A DNA stretch of 36,835 nt from Patescibacteria group bacterium (lineage in GTDB: Bacteria; Patescibacteriota; 4484-211): NCBI GenBank assembly GCA_018818265.1, contig JAHISN010000057.1, positions 1 to 36,835 of the forward strand, in the 5' to 3' direction. The position numbers and the translations under genes were made by a program. The notes beneath the pieces were generated by a model. That model made no database searches, was not told where the DNA came from, and was given only the letters and a program-made list of their open reading frames with translations. Shown piece after piece: positions 29,506 to 36,835 of this stretch (position 1 is the stretch's first letter; every line of letters starts with the position of its first letter).

Positions 29506-31581
29506 TCACTTCGCCTGCTTTATCGACAAATTAATACGATCGCGGTCATCAATATTAATCACTTTAACTCTCACCTTGTCACCTTCTTTGATATGATCGT
29601 GAATCTTATCAATAAACTGATCGGTAATTTCGGAAATGTGCACCATTCCCTCTTTACGCGGGAGGATCTCTACAAAAGCACCAAAATCAAGAACCCGCGT
29701 TACCTTGCCATCATAAATTTCCCCAATTTTGGCCTCCTGATCAAAACTAGCTACCCATTTCTGCGCTTGCTCCACTTTATCAAGATCTCTCCCCGAAATC
29801 ATTACCCGCCCATCATCTCTAACATCAATTTCTGTTTCTGTTTCTTCCTGGATAGCGCGAATTGTTCCGCCGCCCGGGCCGATAATTTTACCAATCTTAC
29901 TTGGATTGACTTTAACAGTTATAATGTGCGGCGCATACTCGGAAAGTTTTTCCCTAGAAGAAGAAATCACCTTACTCATCTCCTGCAATATATGCAAACG
30001 TCCGGTACGTGCTTGTTTTAGTGCCTTGGTAAGCAAATCCATATTCATACAGCCTGTTTTTACATCCATCTGCATCGCTGTAATGCCACTTTCCGTTCCC
30101 GCAACTTTCAGATCCATGTCGCCATAAAAATCCTCTAAGCCCGCAATATCGGTAAGAATAAGATTTTTATCCCCTTCGCTTATTAAGCCCATGGCTACGC
30201 CTGCAACAGCGGCTTTAATCGGCACACCGGCATCCATGAGAGATAACGATGAGCCACAAACAGAAGCTTGCGATGTTGAACCAGCCGAGGATAAAACTTC
30301 GGAAACTACACGAACAGTATAAGGAAACTCCTTTTCGGAAGGTATCACTGGGAGTAAAGCAGTCTCCGCCAGCGCCCCATGACCAATCTCCCTGCGACGG
30401 GGATAGCCTAAACGCCCACACTCCCCGGTACTAAAGGGCAAAAACTCATAATGGTGAATGTATCTCTGGGTAGTTTCACCGGTCATTGTCTCAATTAACT
30501 GCTCTAAGGATGTTGACGCTAATGTAACCACCGAGAGGACTTGAGTCTGTCCACGCTTGAATAAAGCAGAACCGTGAACACGCGGAAGTAGACCGATTTC
30601 AATTTCTAAAGGTCGAACCTCATCCAAAGCACGTCCATCAAAACGCTTATTTGATTCCAAAACGCGCCGGCGCATCGTTAGCTTTAGCTGATCATCAAAC
30701 AACTCATTCATCTGACTCTTTCCAATCTTGCCCTCAAACTTCTCAAAAAGAAGTCCTCGAAATTCTTCCTGCGCATCATCACGCACAGAGTGGTCTTGGT
30801 GCAGTCCGTCTTCAGGAAAATTATCCTGCACAAAACTAATGACTTGCGCTTTGACTTTTAGGTCAATCTCCGGCGGCTTATAATCAACAACCGGTGTGTC
30901 CACTTTAGAGGTAAAATCCTCAATAAAGTCTAGCATTGTCTCTAAATGCGGCTGGGCAAACTGCACTGCTCCGATAACCTTCTCTTCCGAAGACTGTTCG
31001 GCTTTAACTTCGAGCATCAGCATACTTTCCCTGGAAACTACCAATAGTAAATCTAAGTCAGAAAACTCGCATTCCGCTCCTCGTGGATTAAGAAGATAGT
31101 TGCCGTCGTTGAGACCAATCTTTACTGCCGCTACTGGCCCCTTCCAAGGGAGACCAGAAATTTTTAGCGCAGCAGAAACTGCGGTTAGAGCCAAAAAGGT
31201 TAAGTCGTGTCCTGGCTCAAACGACAAGATGGTAACGATTATCTGAATTTCACTACGAAGATCTTTAGGGAAAAGAGGACGAATGGAGCGATCAATTGCG
31301 CGCGCTTTCAAAATTGCCAGCTCTGAAGGGCGACCCTCACGTTTAACAAAACGAGAACCTTTAATTCTACCGCCAGCATAGAACTTCTCCTCATAATCAA
31401 CTATTAAAGGCAAATAACCCCGATCTTCTCCACTATCGGAAAAAACCACAGTAGCTAGAAGAGTAGAATCGCCGTGACTGGCTAAAACTGCCCCATTCGC
31501 TTGCTCGGCCAGTTTGCCAGTTTGCAGAGTAAGTTCCTGGTTTGAAATATTGATACTATTTTCGATAACTTTTGAATTCAT
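29506..31581 (-). CDS. pnp: polynucleotide phosphorylase
   Basis: A 691-aa 3'-5' phosphorolytic exoribonuclease of mRNA decay. Two RNase PH domains (the first from GKLAEQANGAVLASHGDSTL, with FYAGGRIKGSRFVKREGRPS; the second around EIGLLPRVHGSALFKRGQTQ), then the KH domain (SKIGKIIGPGGGTIRAIQEE) and S1 domain (IYDGKVTRVLDFGAFVEI). The second catalytic core includes DIAGLEDFYGDMDLKVAGT and QMDVKTGCMN. Full length. A strong extended -10 (31593-31601) lies 11 nt before ATG 31581, so pnp can be transcribed apart from upstream rpsO. Confidence 0.97.
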   Translation of the reverse strand: MNSKVIENSINISNQELTLQTGKLAEQANGAVLASHGDSTLLATVVFSDSGEDRGYLPLIVDYEEKFYAGGRIKGSRFVKREGRPSELAILKARAIDRSIRPLFPKDLRSEIQIIVTILSFEPGHDLTFLALTAVSAALKISGLPWKGPVAAVKIGLNDGNYLLNPRGAECEFSDLDLLLVVSRESMLMLEVKAEQSSEEKVIGAVQFAQPHLETMLDFIEDFTSKVDTPVVDYKPPEIDLKVKAQVISFVQDNFPEDGLHQDHSVRDDAQEEFRGLLFEKFEGKIGKSQMNELFDDQLKLTMRRRVLESNKRFDGRALDEVRPLEIEIGLLPRVHGSALFKRGQTQVLSVVTLASTSLEQLIETMTGETTQRYIHHYEFLPFSTGECGRLGYPRRREIGHGALAETALLPVIPSEKEFPYTVRVVSEVLSSAGSTSQASVCGSSLSLMDAGVPIKAAVAGVAMGLISEGDKNLILTDIAGLEDFYGDMDLKVAGTESGITAMQMDVKTGCMNMDLLTKALKQARTGRLHILQEMSKVISSSREKLSEYAPHIITVKVNPSKIGKIIGPGGGTIRAIQEETETEIDVRDDGRVMISGRDLDKVEQAQKWVASFDQEAKIGEIYDGKVTRVLDFGAFVEILPRKEGMVHISEITDQFIDKIHDHIKEGDKVRVKVINIDDRDRINLSIKQAK

Positions 31582-31592
31582 AAGATTGGAGA

Positions 31593-31601
31593 ATTATATC
31601 A
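31593..31601 (-). promoter_or_regulatory. pnp promoter
   Basis: TGaTATAAT on the minus strand, consensus extended -10, ending 11 nt before ATG. Confidence 0.6.
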
Positions 31602-31624
31602 CAAGCCCCCAAACAACTTAACAA

Positions 31625-31680
31625 AACAGTTAATTGGTTAATTGGTTAATTAACCAGTTAACTAGTTAACAAATTAACTT
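31625..31680. repeat. GGTTAATT tandem between rpsO and pnp
   Basis: Three GGTTAATT units followed by AACCAGTTAACTAGTTAAC. Related to the GGTTAATG array at the other end of pnp. It can fold on itself and may act as a terminator or processing site between rpsO and pnp. Confidence 0.6.
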
Positions 31681-31753
31681 CGTGGGGATACAGCAGATAT
31701 TTTCCAGCAAACACCGACCGAAAAACCCGAAAGATGATTCCCAACCCAACCGG

Positions 31754-32026
31754 TCAACTCTTCTTTAACTTTAGCTTTTCCATCACCATTTTGTACCTTT
31801 CTAGACTTTTCCTCCTGAGATATTTAAGAAGCCGCTGGCGCCTGCCAACCATTCGCAGTAATCCGCGGCGCGAGTGATTATCGTGCCGGTGCTCCTTAAG
31901 GTGCTCGGTAAGTGAACCAATTCTACTTGTCAATAGGGCAATCTGTACCTCCGGCGACCCGGTATCGTCCGAATGTACTTTAAAATCTGTTATTATTTTG
32001 GTCTTATTGTCTTTGTTTAGAGACAT
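31754..32026 (-). CDS. rpsO: 30S ribosomal protein S15 (uS15)
   Basis: A 90-aa protein with the uS15 signature: [20 protein letters not shown], then [20 protein letters not shown]. It binds 16S rRNA in the central domain and represses its own mRNA in E. coli. The start is set at ATG 32026 ([16 protein letters not shown]), where the family begins. An in-frame extension to 32125 encodes AGCTA-repeat sequence and is probably leader. rpsO followed by pnp is a conserved order. Confidence 0.95.
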   Translation of the reverse strand: MSLNKDNKTKIITDFKVHSDDTGSPEVQIALLTSRIGSLTEHLKEHRHDNHSRRGLLRMVGRRQRLLKYLRRKSLERYKMVMEKLKLKKS

Positions 32027-32040
32027 GGCGGAAAACAGCT

Positions 32041-32092
32041 TTGTAGCTTCATTAGCTTCATTAGCTTTTTGGGTTTCAGTTTTTGCGAACCC
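32041..32092. repeat. AAAAAGCTAATGAAGCTA repeat in rpsO leader
   Basis: On the minus strand: ACTGAAACCC, AAAAAGCTAATGAAGCTA, then another ATGAAGCTA unit. Inverted relative to 29458-29500; also related to 9641-9677. Confidence 0.6.
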
Positions 32093-32115
32093 ATTCATTA
32101 TACACTCGTTTAACA

Positions 32116-32124
32116 ATGATACCA
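32116..32124 (-). promoter_or_regulatory. rpsO promoter
   Basis: TGgTATCAT on the minus strand. The predicted start site leaves about 80 nt of leader before ATG 32026, long enough for S15 feedback structure. Confidence 0.45.
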
Positions 32125-32126
32125 CA

Positions 32127-32304
32127 CTTACAACCCAGCATACTACCCATAACTAACCAAAATGTCAAACCTGTAAGATAACTCTAAACCCGCACCCTAA
32201 GCCTACAAGGAGTAGGGTAGAGTGTCAAGCAGAAAAATCAAAGCGCAGGTAACCAATTAACCTGCTTCGGAAAAGTAGAAAACAACTCGACCGTAATCAA
32301 TTCG
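32127..32304. other. gap between rpsO and exosortase gene
   Basis: About 180 nt. I see no gene, tRNA, repeat or clear terminator here. Confidence 0.3.
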
Positions 32305-32847
32305 TTATGCTTCCTCAGTAATCAGTACATATCCATACACAAACCACCAGTAAAAAAGCAACCAGACAATAAAAACAAAAGCGGCAAAATAGTCGTGGAA
32401 AATAATAGCAAAAAGCTGACTGCTATAAATAGCAAGTAGAACTGTAATCGCCATACGAACCAAGTTAACCACGAAAGTTCCTAAAATGCCAATAATAATC
32501 GCCTCTACCTTGGACCAGCGCGTAAAATTGCCCTGCAAACCACCAATGAAAGTAACAAGCAACAGCAACATCCCCTGCCAGCCGATACAGTTCCAGGAAA
32601 GATGCACATAAATATCGTTTATAATCATCCCATCGGGCACGGCAACAAAATCCAGATTAAAGGGAAGAAGCAAAACTCCAATAAGTTTAACCTCTCCGGG
32701 CACGATTATTTTCTCAATAATCTGATACAGCCTAGTACTTTCCACGATGCGGGTCATCAGTTCGTTAAGAGTGGTCACAAAAGGCAGTATTGCCAAAATT
32801 ACCGCGGCGAGGATGAAAATTGTGAGAAAAGTTTGTTTTTTATGCAT
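32305..32847 (-). CDS. exosortase/archaeosortase-family transpeptidase
   Basis: A 180-aa polytopic membrane protein with about five or six helices. The family's three catalytic residues are in place: Cys87 in SWNCIGWQGM, Arg131 in VNLVRMAITV and His151 in IIFHDYFA. In known members these cleave a C-terminal tripartite signal (short motif, membrane helix, basic cluster) and transfer the protein to a surface anchor. It is shorter than proteobacterial EpsH-type exosortases and resembles compact stand-alone forms. The large LamG protein two genes upstream on the same strand ends in such a signal, making it the likely substrate. Confidence 0.82.
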   Translation of the reverse strand: MHKKQTFLTIFILAAVILAILPFVTTLNELMTRIVESTRLYQIIEKIIVPGEVKLIGVLLLPFNLDFVAVPDGMIINDIYVHLSWNCIGWQGMLLLLVTFIGGLQGNFTRWSKVEAIIIGILGTFVVNLVRMAITVLLAIYSSQLFAIIFHDYFAAFVFIVWLLFYWWFVYGYVLITEEA

Positions 32848-32851
32848 AAGG

Positions 32852-32884
32852 CGTAAGTTACTTAAGATACTTAGGTTTCTTACG
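32852..32884. repeat. CGTAAG...CTTACG palindromic repeat, copy A
   Basis: CGTAAG, TTACTTAAGATACTTAGG, TTTCTTACG. It overlaps the stop codon of the four-helix gene. Related copies are at 33085-33117 (inside the gene) and 33444-33510. Confidence 0.7.
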
Positions 32885-33443
32885 AAACACGCCTCGCGCG
32901 CAAGCGGCGATGGTAGAGGTTCTCGGCATAACCACCTTCAGTTTCGTGTTTTTTCTCCAACGATTTTACTTGCCTATACAATAAGTAAGTGGCCTGGTGG
33001 CATAGAGTTAACAGTAGGTTAGTCGCTTCTTCAGGGTCCTTGGGCAGCTTTAGCCGGGCCAAAAGCGCTTGCGCTTTTGGCTCGCGTAAGTCTCTTAAGA
33101 TACTTAAGTTTCTTACGATTCGCGCGCTCCGCGCGCGAAACACTCGCACACGCGGATCGTCTTTAGACCACTGCGAAAGTTTCCGCTGTCTCAGAAAATC
33201 CTCCAAGTTTCCCAGAAGCTCCTCAATACTAGCCTTGGCCACATTAGTCAGCTTAATGCCTGTCTTTAGACTGGTAGCCATCCCCTCTGAGCCCTCAACA
33301 ATGTTTTGTTTGCCGCTACGGGCGGCGCCATTCATCTGCTCCTTTAATTTCCAACTCCTGACCCAACGCTCACAAAACTCGACCGTTAGGTCGTAAATAA
33401 TCAGCGCGAACCAATATGTAAAGAGTTTTTTGTAGGGTTGCAT
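32880..33443 (-). CDS. four-helix-bundle (S23-type) protein with repeat insert
   Basis: A 187-aa protein of the four-helix bundle / 23S rRNA intervening-sequence-protein superfamily. Diagnostic segments: YDLTVEFCERWV, QMNGAARSGKQNIVEGSEG, KLTNVAKASIEELLGNLEDF and, after the insert, EEATNLLLTLCHQATYLLYR. The family's function is unknown, though relatives serve as nucleic-acid-binding accessory proteins. Residues about 100-130 and the basic C-terminus come from palindromic repeat DNA (three hairpins at 33059-33140). It lies between the exosortase and its presumed substrate on the same strand. Confidence 0.8.
   Translation of the reverse strand: MQPYKKLFTYWFALIIYDLTVEFCERWVRSWKLKEQMNGAARSGKQNIVEGSEGMATSLKTGIKLTNVAKASIEELLGNLEDFLRQRKLSQWSKDDPRVRVFRARSARIVRNLSILRDLREPKAQALLARLKLPKDPEEATNLLLTLCHQATYLLYRQVKSLEKKHETEGGYAENLYHRRLRARRVS
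33059..33140. repeat. triple-hairpin insertion in four-helix gene
   Basis: CCAAAAGCGC-tt-GCGCTTTTGG (33059-33080), then CGTAAG...CTTACG (33085-33117), then CGCGCG-ctcc-GCGCGCG (from 33120). The middle unit is copy B of the repeat at 32852 and 33444. Confidence 0.8.
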
Positions 33444-33510
33444 CGTAAGTCCTGCCCTGAACCGAGCTTGCTCTGGTTCGGGGCTCCTAAGATACTTAAG
33501 TTACTTAACC
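33444..33510. repeat. CGTAAG repeat, copy C, split by a hairpin
   Basis: CGTAAG, then a hairpin GAACC-gagcttgctct-GGTTC with CC/GGGG flanks, then CCTAAGATACTTAAG. It reaches into the last codons of the LamG gene. Confidence 0.65.
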
Positions 33511-36500
33511 ATCTTATGCTTTTTTCTTTTCTTGCGCAAAGCTCCGGGTACAAAAAATACCACGCTCATCAACAACCATAACCTTTCTGGAATAACCACC
33601 AAGGTCTGATCAGTACTAGCCACATTGGCAAGATACTGCAGAATCAGCATATCGGTTCTAATTAAATTCTCTACCGGACTGGTGGTGTAGGTTCCTGATG
33701 AAGCATTAAGCGAGGCTCTGATGTAATAAAGGTCGGTCGAACCATTGACTGAGTATTTGCGCCAGTTAGTCGGATTGGCGGTCCAATAAACCGCGCCGTC
33801 TTGAGTGAGGTTGCTGGTACCATCAGTAAAGCCGGTGATTGATTCAAGACTGGCCCAGGCAGTACCGTTCCAATATTCCCAATCTAGATTTAAAGTTCCA
33901 CCGGTAGCACCAGCAGTTTCAAGGTCAACATTCACTCCCGAAAACATAGAGTCGGCGCTAAAGAAAACATATTCCCCCCTATTTGAGGCATCAACCGGCA
34001 CAAAGTCCAAAGTATAATCTTGGGCTTCGGAGAAAAGGTATTCGGAAGAATCGGCTGTATTGCCGCCTTGGGCTAAGGTAGTTGGCTCATCATCGCTGCC
34101 GCCAAAGATCATGATTTCGTCATAAATTCCATCTGCATGGTCACTAATATTAGTGTTGTCAAAATATATTGTTCCATTATCAATATCAAAAGTATTTTTA
34201 AAATCGTCATTATGGGAATGGGTTGGCTCTTGGCCGTTAATAAATATTCTTAGTGTCTCGCCTGATGAAGCTCCTGAATCCCAAGTAACCCTAAGATGTA
34301 CCCACTCTCCAGCAGTAAAGGAATAATCGGTGGGAGCAATCAAAGTATGGAAATAGTCGGCGGCGCCTTGCTCTCCATAGACAAATAAATCATTGCCATC
34401 AACCGCATTTTCTTTAGATAAAACCAAGTAATCGCCTGTTACCGCATCTCTAGCTCTAAATAAGTGATGGAGTAATCCATCAGTATGGCTCCAATTGGGT
34501 TTAAACCAAAATTCTATTGAGCCATTGATTTGGTCAAAATTAGAACTAATATCAGTAATTTCGATTTCGTCATCTGAAGCATTCACCCGGAATCCGTTCC
34601 CGTATTTACCGGGCACAATATCATCTGATTCTATGGTAGCTGTGCTGTAAGTAGTGCCCACGTCCGGAGTAGATATGGCTGAAATGCTTTCACAGCTTGA
34701 GTACCATAATAGCTCGTCGGCAAAATAAGCGTCGGAAATAGGCACATAGTCCACATTATAATCCGTCCCTTCGGTCAGACCTGAACCCTCCATAGTGACT
34801 GAAGAAGGCTTGTCATTCAATTGATACTTTCTAATCTTGTACATCGGTTTATGGCGGTTCATTGAAGAAACCACCGTTCCAATGGCATGGCCGATAACAG
34901 AAAGTTCTCCGCTGGCAGGGATACCAGTAAAGGTAGTCGCCGTTGTGCCCGTATAGGAAAACTTGTCGCCGTCAATATAGGCCACGCTGGGAGCGGTAGG
35001 AAAACCGGTAGTTGAACCAACCGTAATCGAGGTAACACCGGCAACTACCGCCGTGGTGGCAACAGCCGTCGAAGCATTTGCTCCCCCATCAATATCCAAA
35101 TTCACTTGCGAGCCCGAAGCCTCAACCGTATAAACTCCTTCGGCTTCGTTGTAGTGGTCAGGGATGAAGCCGGTGGTCCAGGTGGGTGTACCATACAAGG
35201 TACAATCATTATTGTTGCTTGTTTCATCATAATGAGTAGTACCCGTATTTTCGTCTACTTTCCAATATCCCACCAAATTAGACTCGTTGCCGGTTAACTC
35301 CTTATACATATTTTGTTGAAGATCACTAGCTGACCTCACCGTACTCCACATTCTCCCCTCATCCAGAACCCCGTAAAAGTTAGCCCCAAACCGAAGATTA
35401 CTAAGCGCATCACTCCCAGGTGAACCAACTCCTGCCCCGGAAGTCGCCACATTTACTCCATTCTGAAAAAGTCTAACAATATTATCTGCAGTACTCCAAG
35501 TCATGGTCACATGAACCCATTGCTTGGTCGGAATAGCAGTCGTAGTAACAGCCTCGGCATCCGTATCAGTATAATCAATGAATCCGCTTAAATACCCAGT
35601 AGTAGCATTAACTCTAAGCCGTTTGGTGGCTAAATTCTTATAAAAGATTGAACGATTAGTAGCGTCAATAGCTTCAACATATATCCAAGCTTCCCAAGTC
35701 AAGGCGGTTAAATCATTAATTGAAGAATCCAGCCCACATTCAGTGTAATAACCCAAAGTAGAAGGAAACTTCAACCCCGGGGAGGCAGGCGCATCATTCC
35801 ACTCACTCCCAGTAGTAAAATCCAAAATATCCGGGTTTCTGAAGTCATTGATATAGCCTTCCCGCTCGGCTTCAGTATCCAGATCGTCTTCGGCAAGCAT
35901 CAGGAAAAACCACTTGGCATAGTGTTTACCAATGGTTAGATGATCTTGTTCCCGGGTAGTAATCAAATCTTGGGTTGTTCCTCCGGAAATAACATTGTTT
36001 TCATCCCAAGCCCAAGTATCAGAACCACCGGTATCATCGTACCAACCAGCTCGCATTACACCAACAAAGGCATCCTGGTAGGTATCTGAGCCGGTACCGG
36101 GAAGGACCACATATTTATTGGAATCTTCAAACACTGCCCCGTCAGTGCTTGTATTGCTTTCTGTGCTTCCATCTCCGTAAAGAATAGTAGGGGTAGCAGT
36201 ATCGTCAAAAGCAGCATCAGTTACGTCAGCATATACTCCCAGCCAGTCGTATCCATTTAAACCAACAGCGGTATCTAGGGTTATTCCCGTACTTCGGAAG
36301 TCAGTCATTGTTTCCACAAACATGCCTTCCGTAGTAAACGTGTAATCCTCAACAACTGTAATTTTATCCGTTCCATCGGTTAAGCAAGCTCCTCCGGCAG
36401 CAGTATCAAAACAACCCTCAACTCTTATTTTTACACGGACACTGCTCGATTCTAAAATAGTAGTTGTCCTAGAGGCATCCCACCGCAACAAATACCTTAC

Positions 36501-36835
36501 AGTCGCCTCTACTATATGGGGGCCAACTATTTCATGAGTAGGATTGGGACTGCTATCACTCTGAGCTCGGTCATAGAACAATATATAATCTTGAGTGTCC
36601 CCCGTCTCCATAATCGCCCGGTAGCGATTGGGAACATCGATTTGGATAGAACCTTCGGAAAGACGGATTGCCTCTGAAGTAATCACAAAAGTCTGGTCAT
36701 TGGTAGAAATGTCACCCAGGTATTGGAAAAGGAGAATGTCGGTCCATGCTCTTTTGATCACCGGCGCAGTAGTATAGGCCCCTGAAGAAGTACCTCTCAC
36801 CCAATAAAGAGTTCTCTCGCCGGTGGAATCACCCA
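33501..36835 (-). CDS. large LamG-repeat surface protein with exosortase-type C-terminus (5' end off window)
   Basis: At least 1110 residues; the frame stays open to the right edge, so the true start lies outside. Two concanavalin/LamG-like domains are visible: one around LTWEAWIYVE to FGANFYGVLDEGRMW, another around GSIEFWFKPNWSH to DHADGIYDEIMIFGG. A module ending YTTxPV...DQT occurs twice, near the window edge (RTLYWVRGTSSGAYTTAPV) and at the C-terminus (LYYIRASLNASSGTYTTSPV). The last 30 residues form a sorting signal: VVIPE, hydrophobic RLWLLMSVVFFVPGAL, then basic RKKRKKHK. LamG domains suggest carbohydrate or cell-surface binding. The exosortase-family gene two genes downstream probably processes it. 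Confidence 0.85.
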   Translation of the reverse strand, partial: GDSTGERTLYWVRGTSSGAYTTAPVIKRAWTDILLFQYLGDISTNDQTFVITSEAIRLSEGSIQIDVPNRYRAIMETGDTQDYILFYDRAQSDSSPNPTHEIVGPHIVEATVRYLLRWDASRTTTILESSSVRVKIRVEGCFDTAAGGACLTDGTDKITVVEDYTFTTEGMFVETMTDFRSTGITLDTAVGLNGYDWLGVYADVTDAAFDDTATPTILYGDGSTESNTSTDGAVFEDSNKYVVLPGTGSDTYQDAFVGVMRAGWYDDTGGSDTWAWDENNVISGGTTQDLITTREQDHLTIGKHYAKWFFLMLAEDDLDTEAEREGYINDFRNPDILDFTTGSEWNDAPASPGLKFPSTLGYYTECGLDSSINDLTALTWEAWIYVEAIDATNRSIFYKNLATKRLRVNATTGYLSGFIDYTDTDAEAVTTTAIPTKQWVHVTMTWSTADNIVRLFQNGVNVATSGAGVGSPGSDALSNLRFGANFYGVLDEGRMWSTVRSASDLQQNMYKELTGNESNLVGYWKVDENTGTTHYDETSNNNDCTLYGTPTWTTGFIPDHYNEAEGVYTVEASGSQVNLDIDGGANASTAVATTAVVAGVTSITVGSTTGFPTAPSVAYIDGDKFSYTGTTATTFTGIPASGELSVIGHAIGTVVSSMNRHKPMYKIRKYQLNDKPSSVTMEGSGLTEGTDYNVDYVPISDAYFADELLWYSSCESISAISTPDVGTTYSTATIESDDIVPGKYGNGFRVNASDDEIEITDISSNFDQINGSIEFWFKPNWSHTDGLLHHLFRARDAVTGDYLVLSKENAVDGNDLFVYGEQGAADYFHTLIAPTDYSFTAGEWVHLRVTWDSGASSGETLRIFINGQEPTHSHNDDFKNTFDIDNGTIYFDNTNISDHADGIYDEIMIFGGSDDEPTTLAQGGNTADSSEYLFSEAQDYTLDFVPVDASNRGEYVFFSADSMFSGVNVDLETAGATGGTLNLDWEYWNGTAWASLESITGFTDGTSNLTQDGAVYWTANPTNWRKYSVNGSTDLYYIRASLNASSGTYTTSPVENLIRTDMLILQYLANVASTDQTLVVIPERLWLLMSVVFFVPGALRKKRKKHKMVK

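Noticed and set aside
32027-32125. N-terminal extension of rpsO (33 residues)
   Set aside because: It is encoded by AGCTA repeat sequence directly after a promoter and does not match S15, whose usual N-terminus begins at 32026.
1-36835. CRISPR array, tRNA or rRNA genes
   Set aside because: No regularly spaced identical repeats with unique spacers, no cloverleaf with a TTCGA-type T-loop and no rRNA signature were found by eye. The tandem arrays present are short and contiguous.

Overview
This is a chromosomal window from a bacterium with a reduced, compact genome, most likely a member of the Candidate Phyla Radiation (Patescibacteria), perhaps near Microgenomates or WWE3. That placement is an inference from gene content, not a computed phylogeny. 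Supporting signs are the many small membrane proteins, a DUF4012 protein fused to a sugar-epimerase domain, a TrbC/VirB2-like pilin, a lone pilM-pilN-pilO set, an exosortase-family protein beside a giant LamG surface protein, and aminoacyl-tRNA synthetases missing accessory domains (PheT without its tRNA-binding OB fold, ThrRS without TGS). UGA is used as a normal stop, so this is not a UGA=Gly lineage.

Layout. 1-227: repeat-derived hairpins. 228-2121 (+): nusB, rnc, rpsP, khpA (RNA metabolism). 2174-4484 (-): pilO-, pilN- and pilM-like genes, stop/start overlapping. 4663-5184 (+): membrane-anchored TPR-like protein. 5186-14552 (-): pheT, pheS, a small membrane protein, rplT, rpmI, infC, thrS, map and a DUF2156-like gene. 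14687-17800: an accessory stretch of small orphan proteins, a YwbE-like protein, a 49-aa four-cysteine protein, and an MFS transporter behind a leader ORF and terminator. 17833-19236 (-): rarA. 19423-22749 (+): SDR-DUF4012 fusion. 22734-23809 (-): pilin-like and YggT-like proteins. 23981-29328 (+): thioredoxin, GAPDH, a YkuD-CapA fusion and a UvrD/PcrA helicase. 29506-32026 (-): rpsO-pnp. 32305-36835 (-): exosortase-family protein, four-helix protein and a LamG surface protein that runs off the right edge.

How genes work together: translation and RNA turnover (nusB, rnc, rpsP, khpA, pheST, infC-rpmI-rplT, thrS, map, rpsO-pnp) dominate. The rest is mostly cell envelope: pilus assembly, pilin, surface-protein sorting, an L,D-transpeptidase-like protein and DUF4012.

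Three genome-wide signals stand out. (1) Palindromic and low-complexity repeats found between genes also occur in frame inside pheT (three sites), thrS, the DUF2156 gene (two sites plus the C-terminus) and the four-helix gene, resembling Rickettsia palindromic elements. (2) Many genes have a -10 box, often extended (TGnTAnnAT), only 6-11 nt before the start codon, predicting leaderless or nearly leaderless mRNAs. This includes infC, which then appears to start at an AUC codon. In contrast, the genes at 14.7-17.8 kb mostly carry canonical Shine-Dalgarno sequences. (3) The MFS transporter is preceded by a leaderless 37-codon ORF and a terminator with a competing antiterminator pairing, suggesting attenuation control. 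No tRNA, rRNA, CRISPR array or insertion sequence was recognised.
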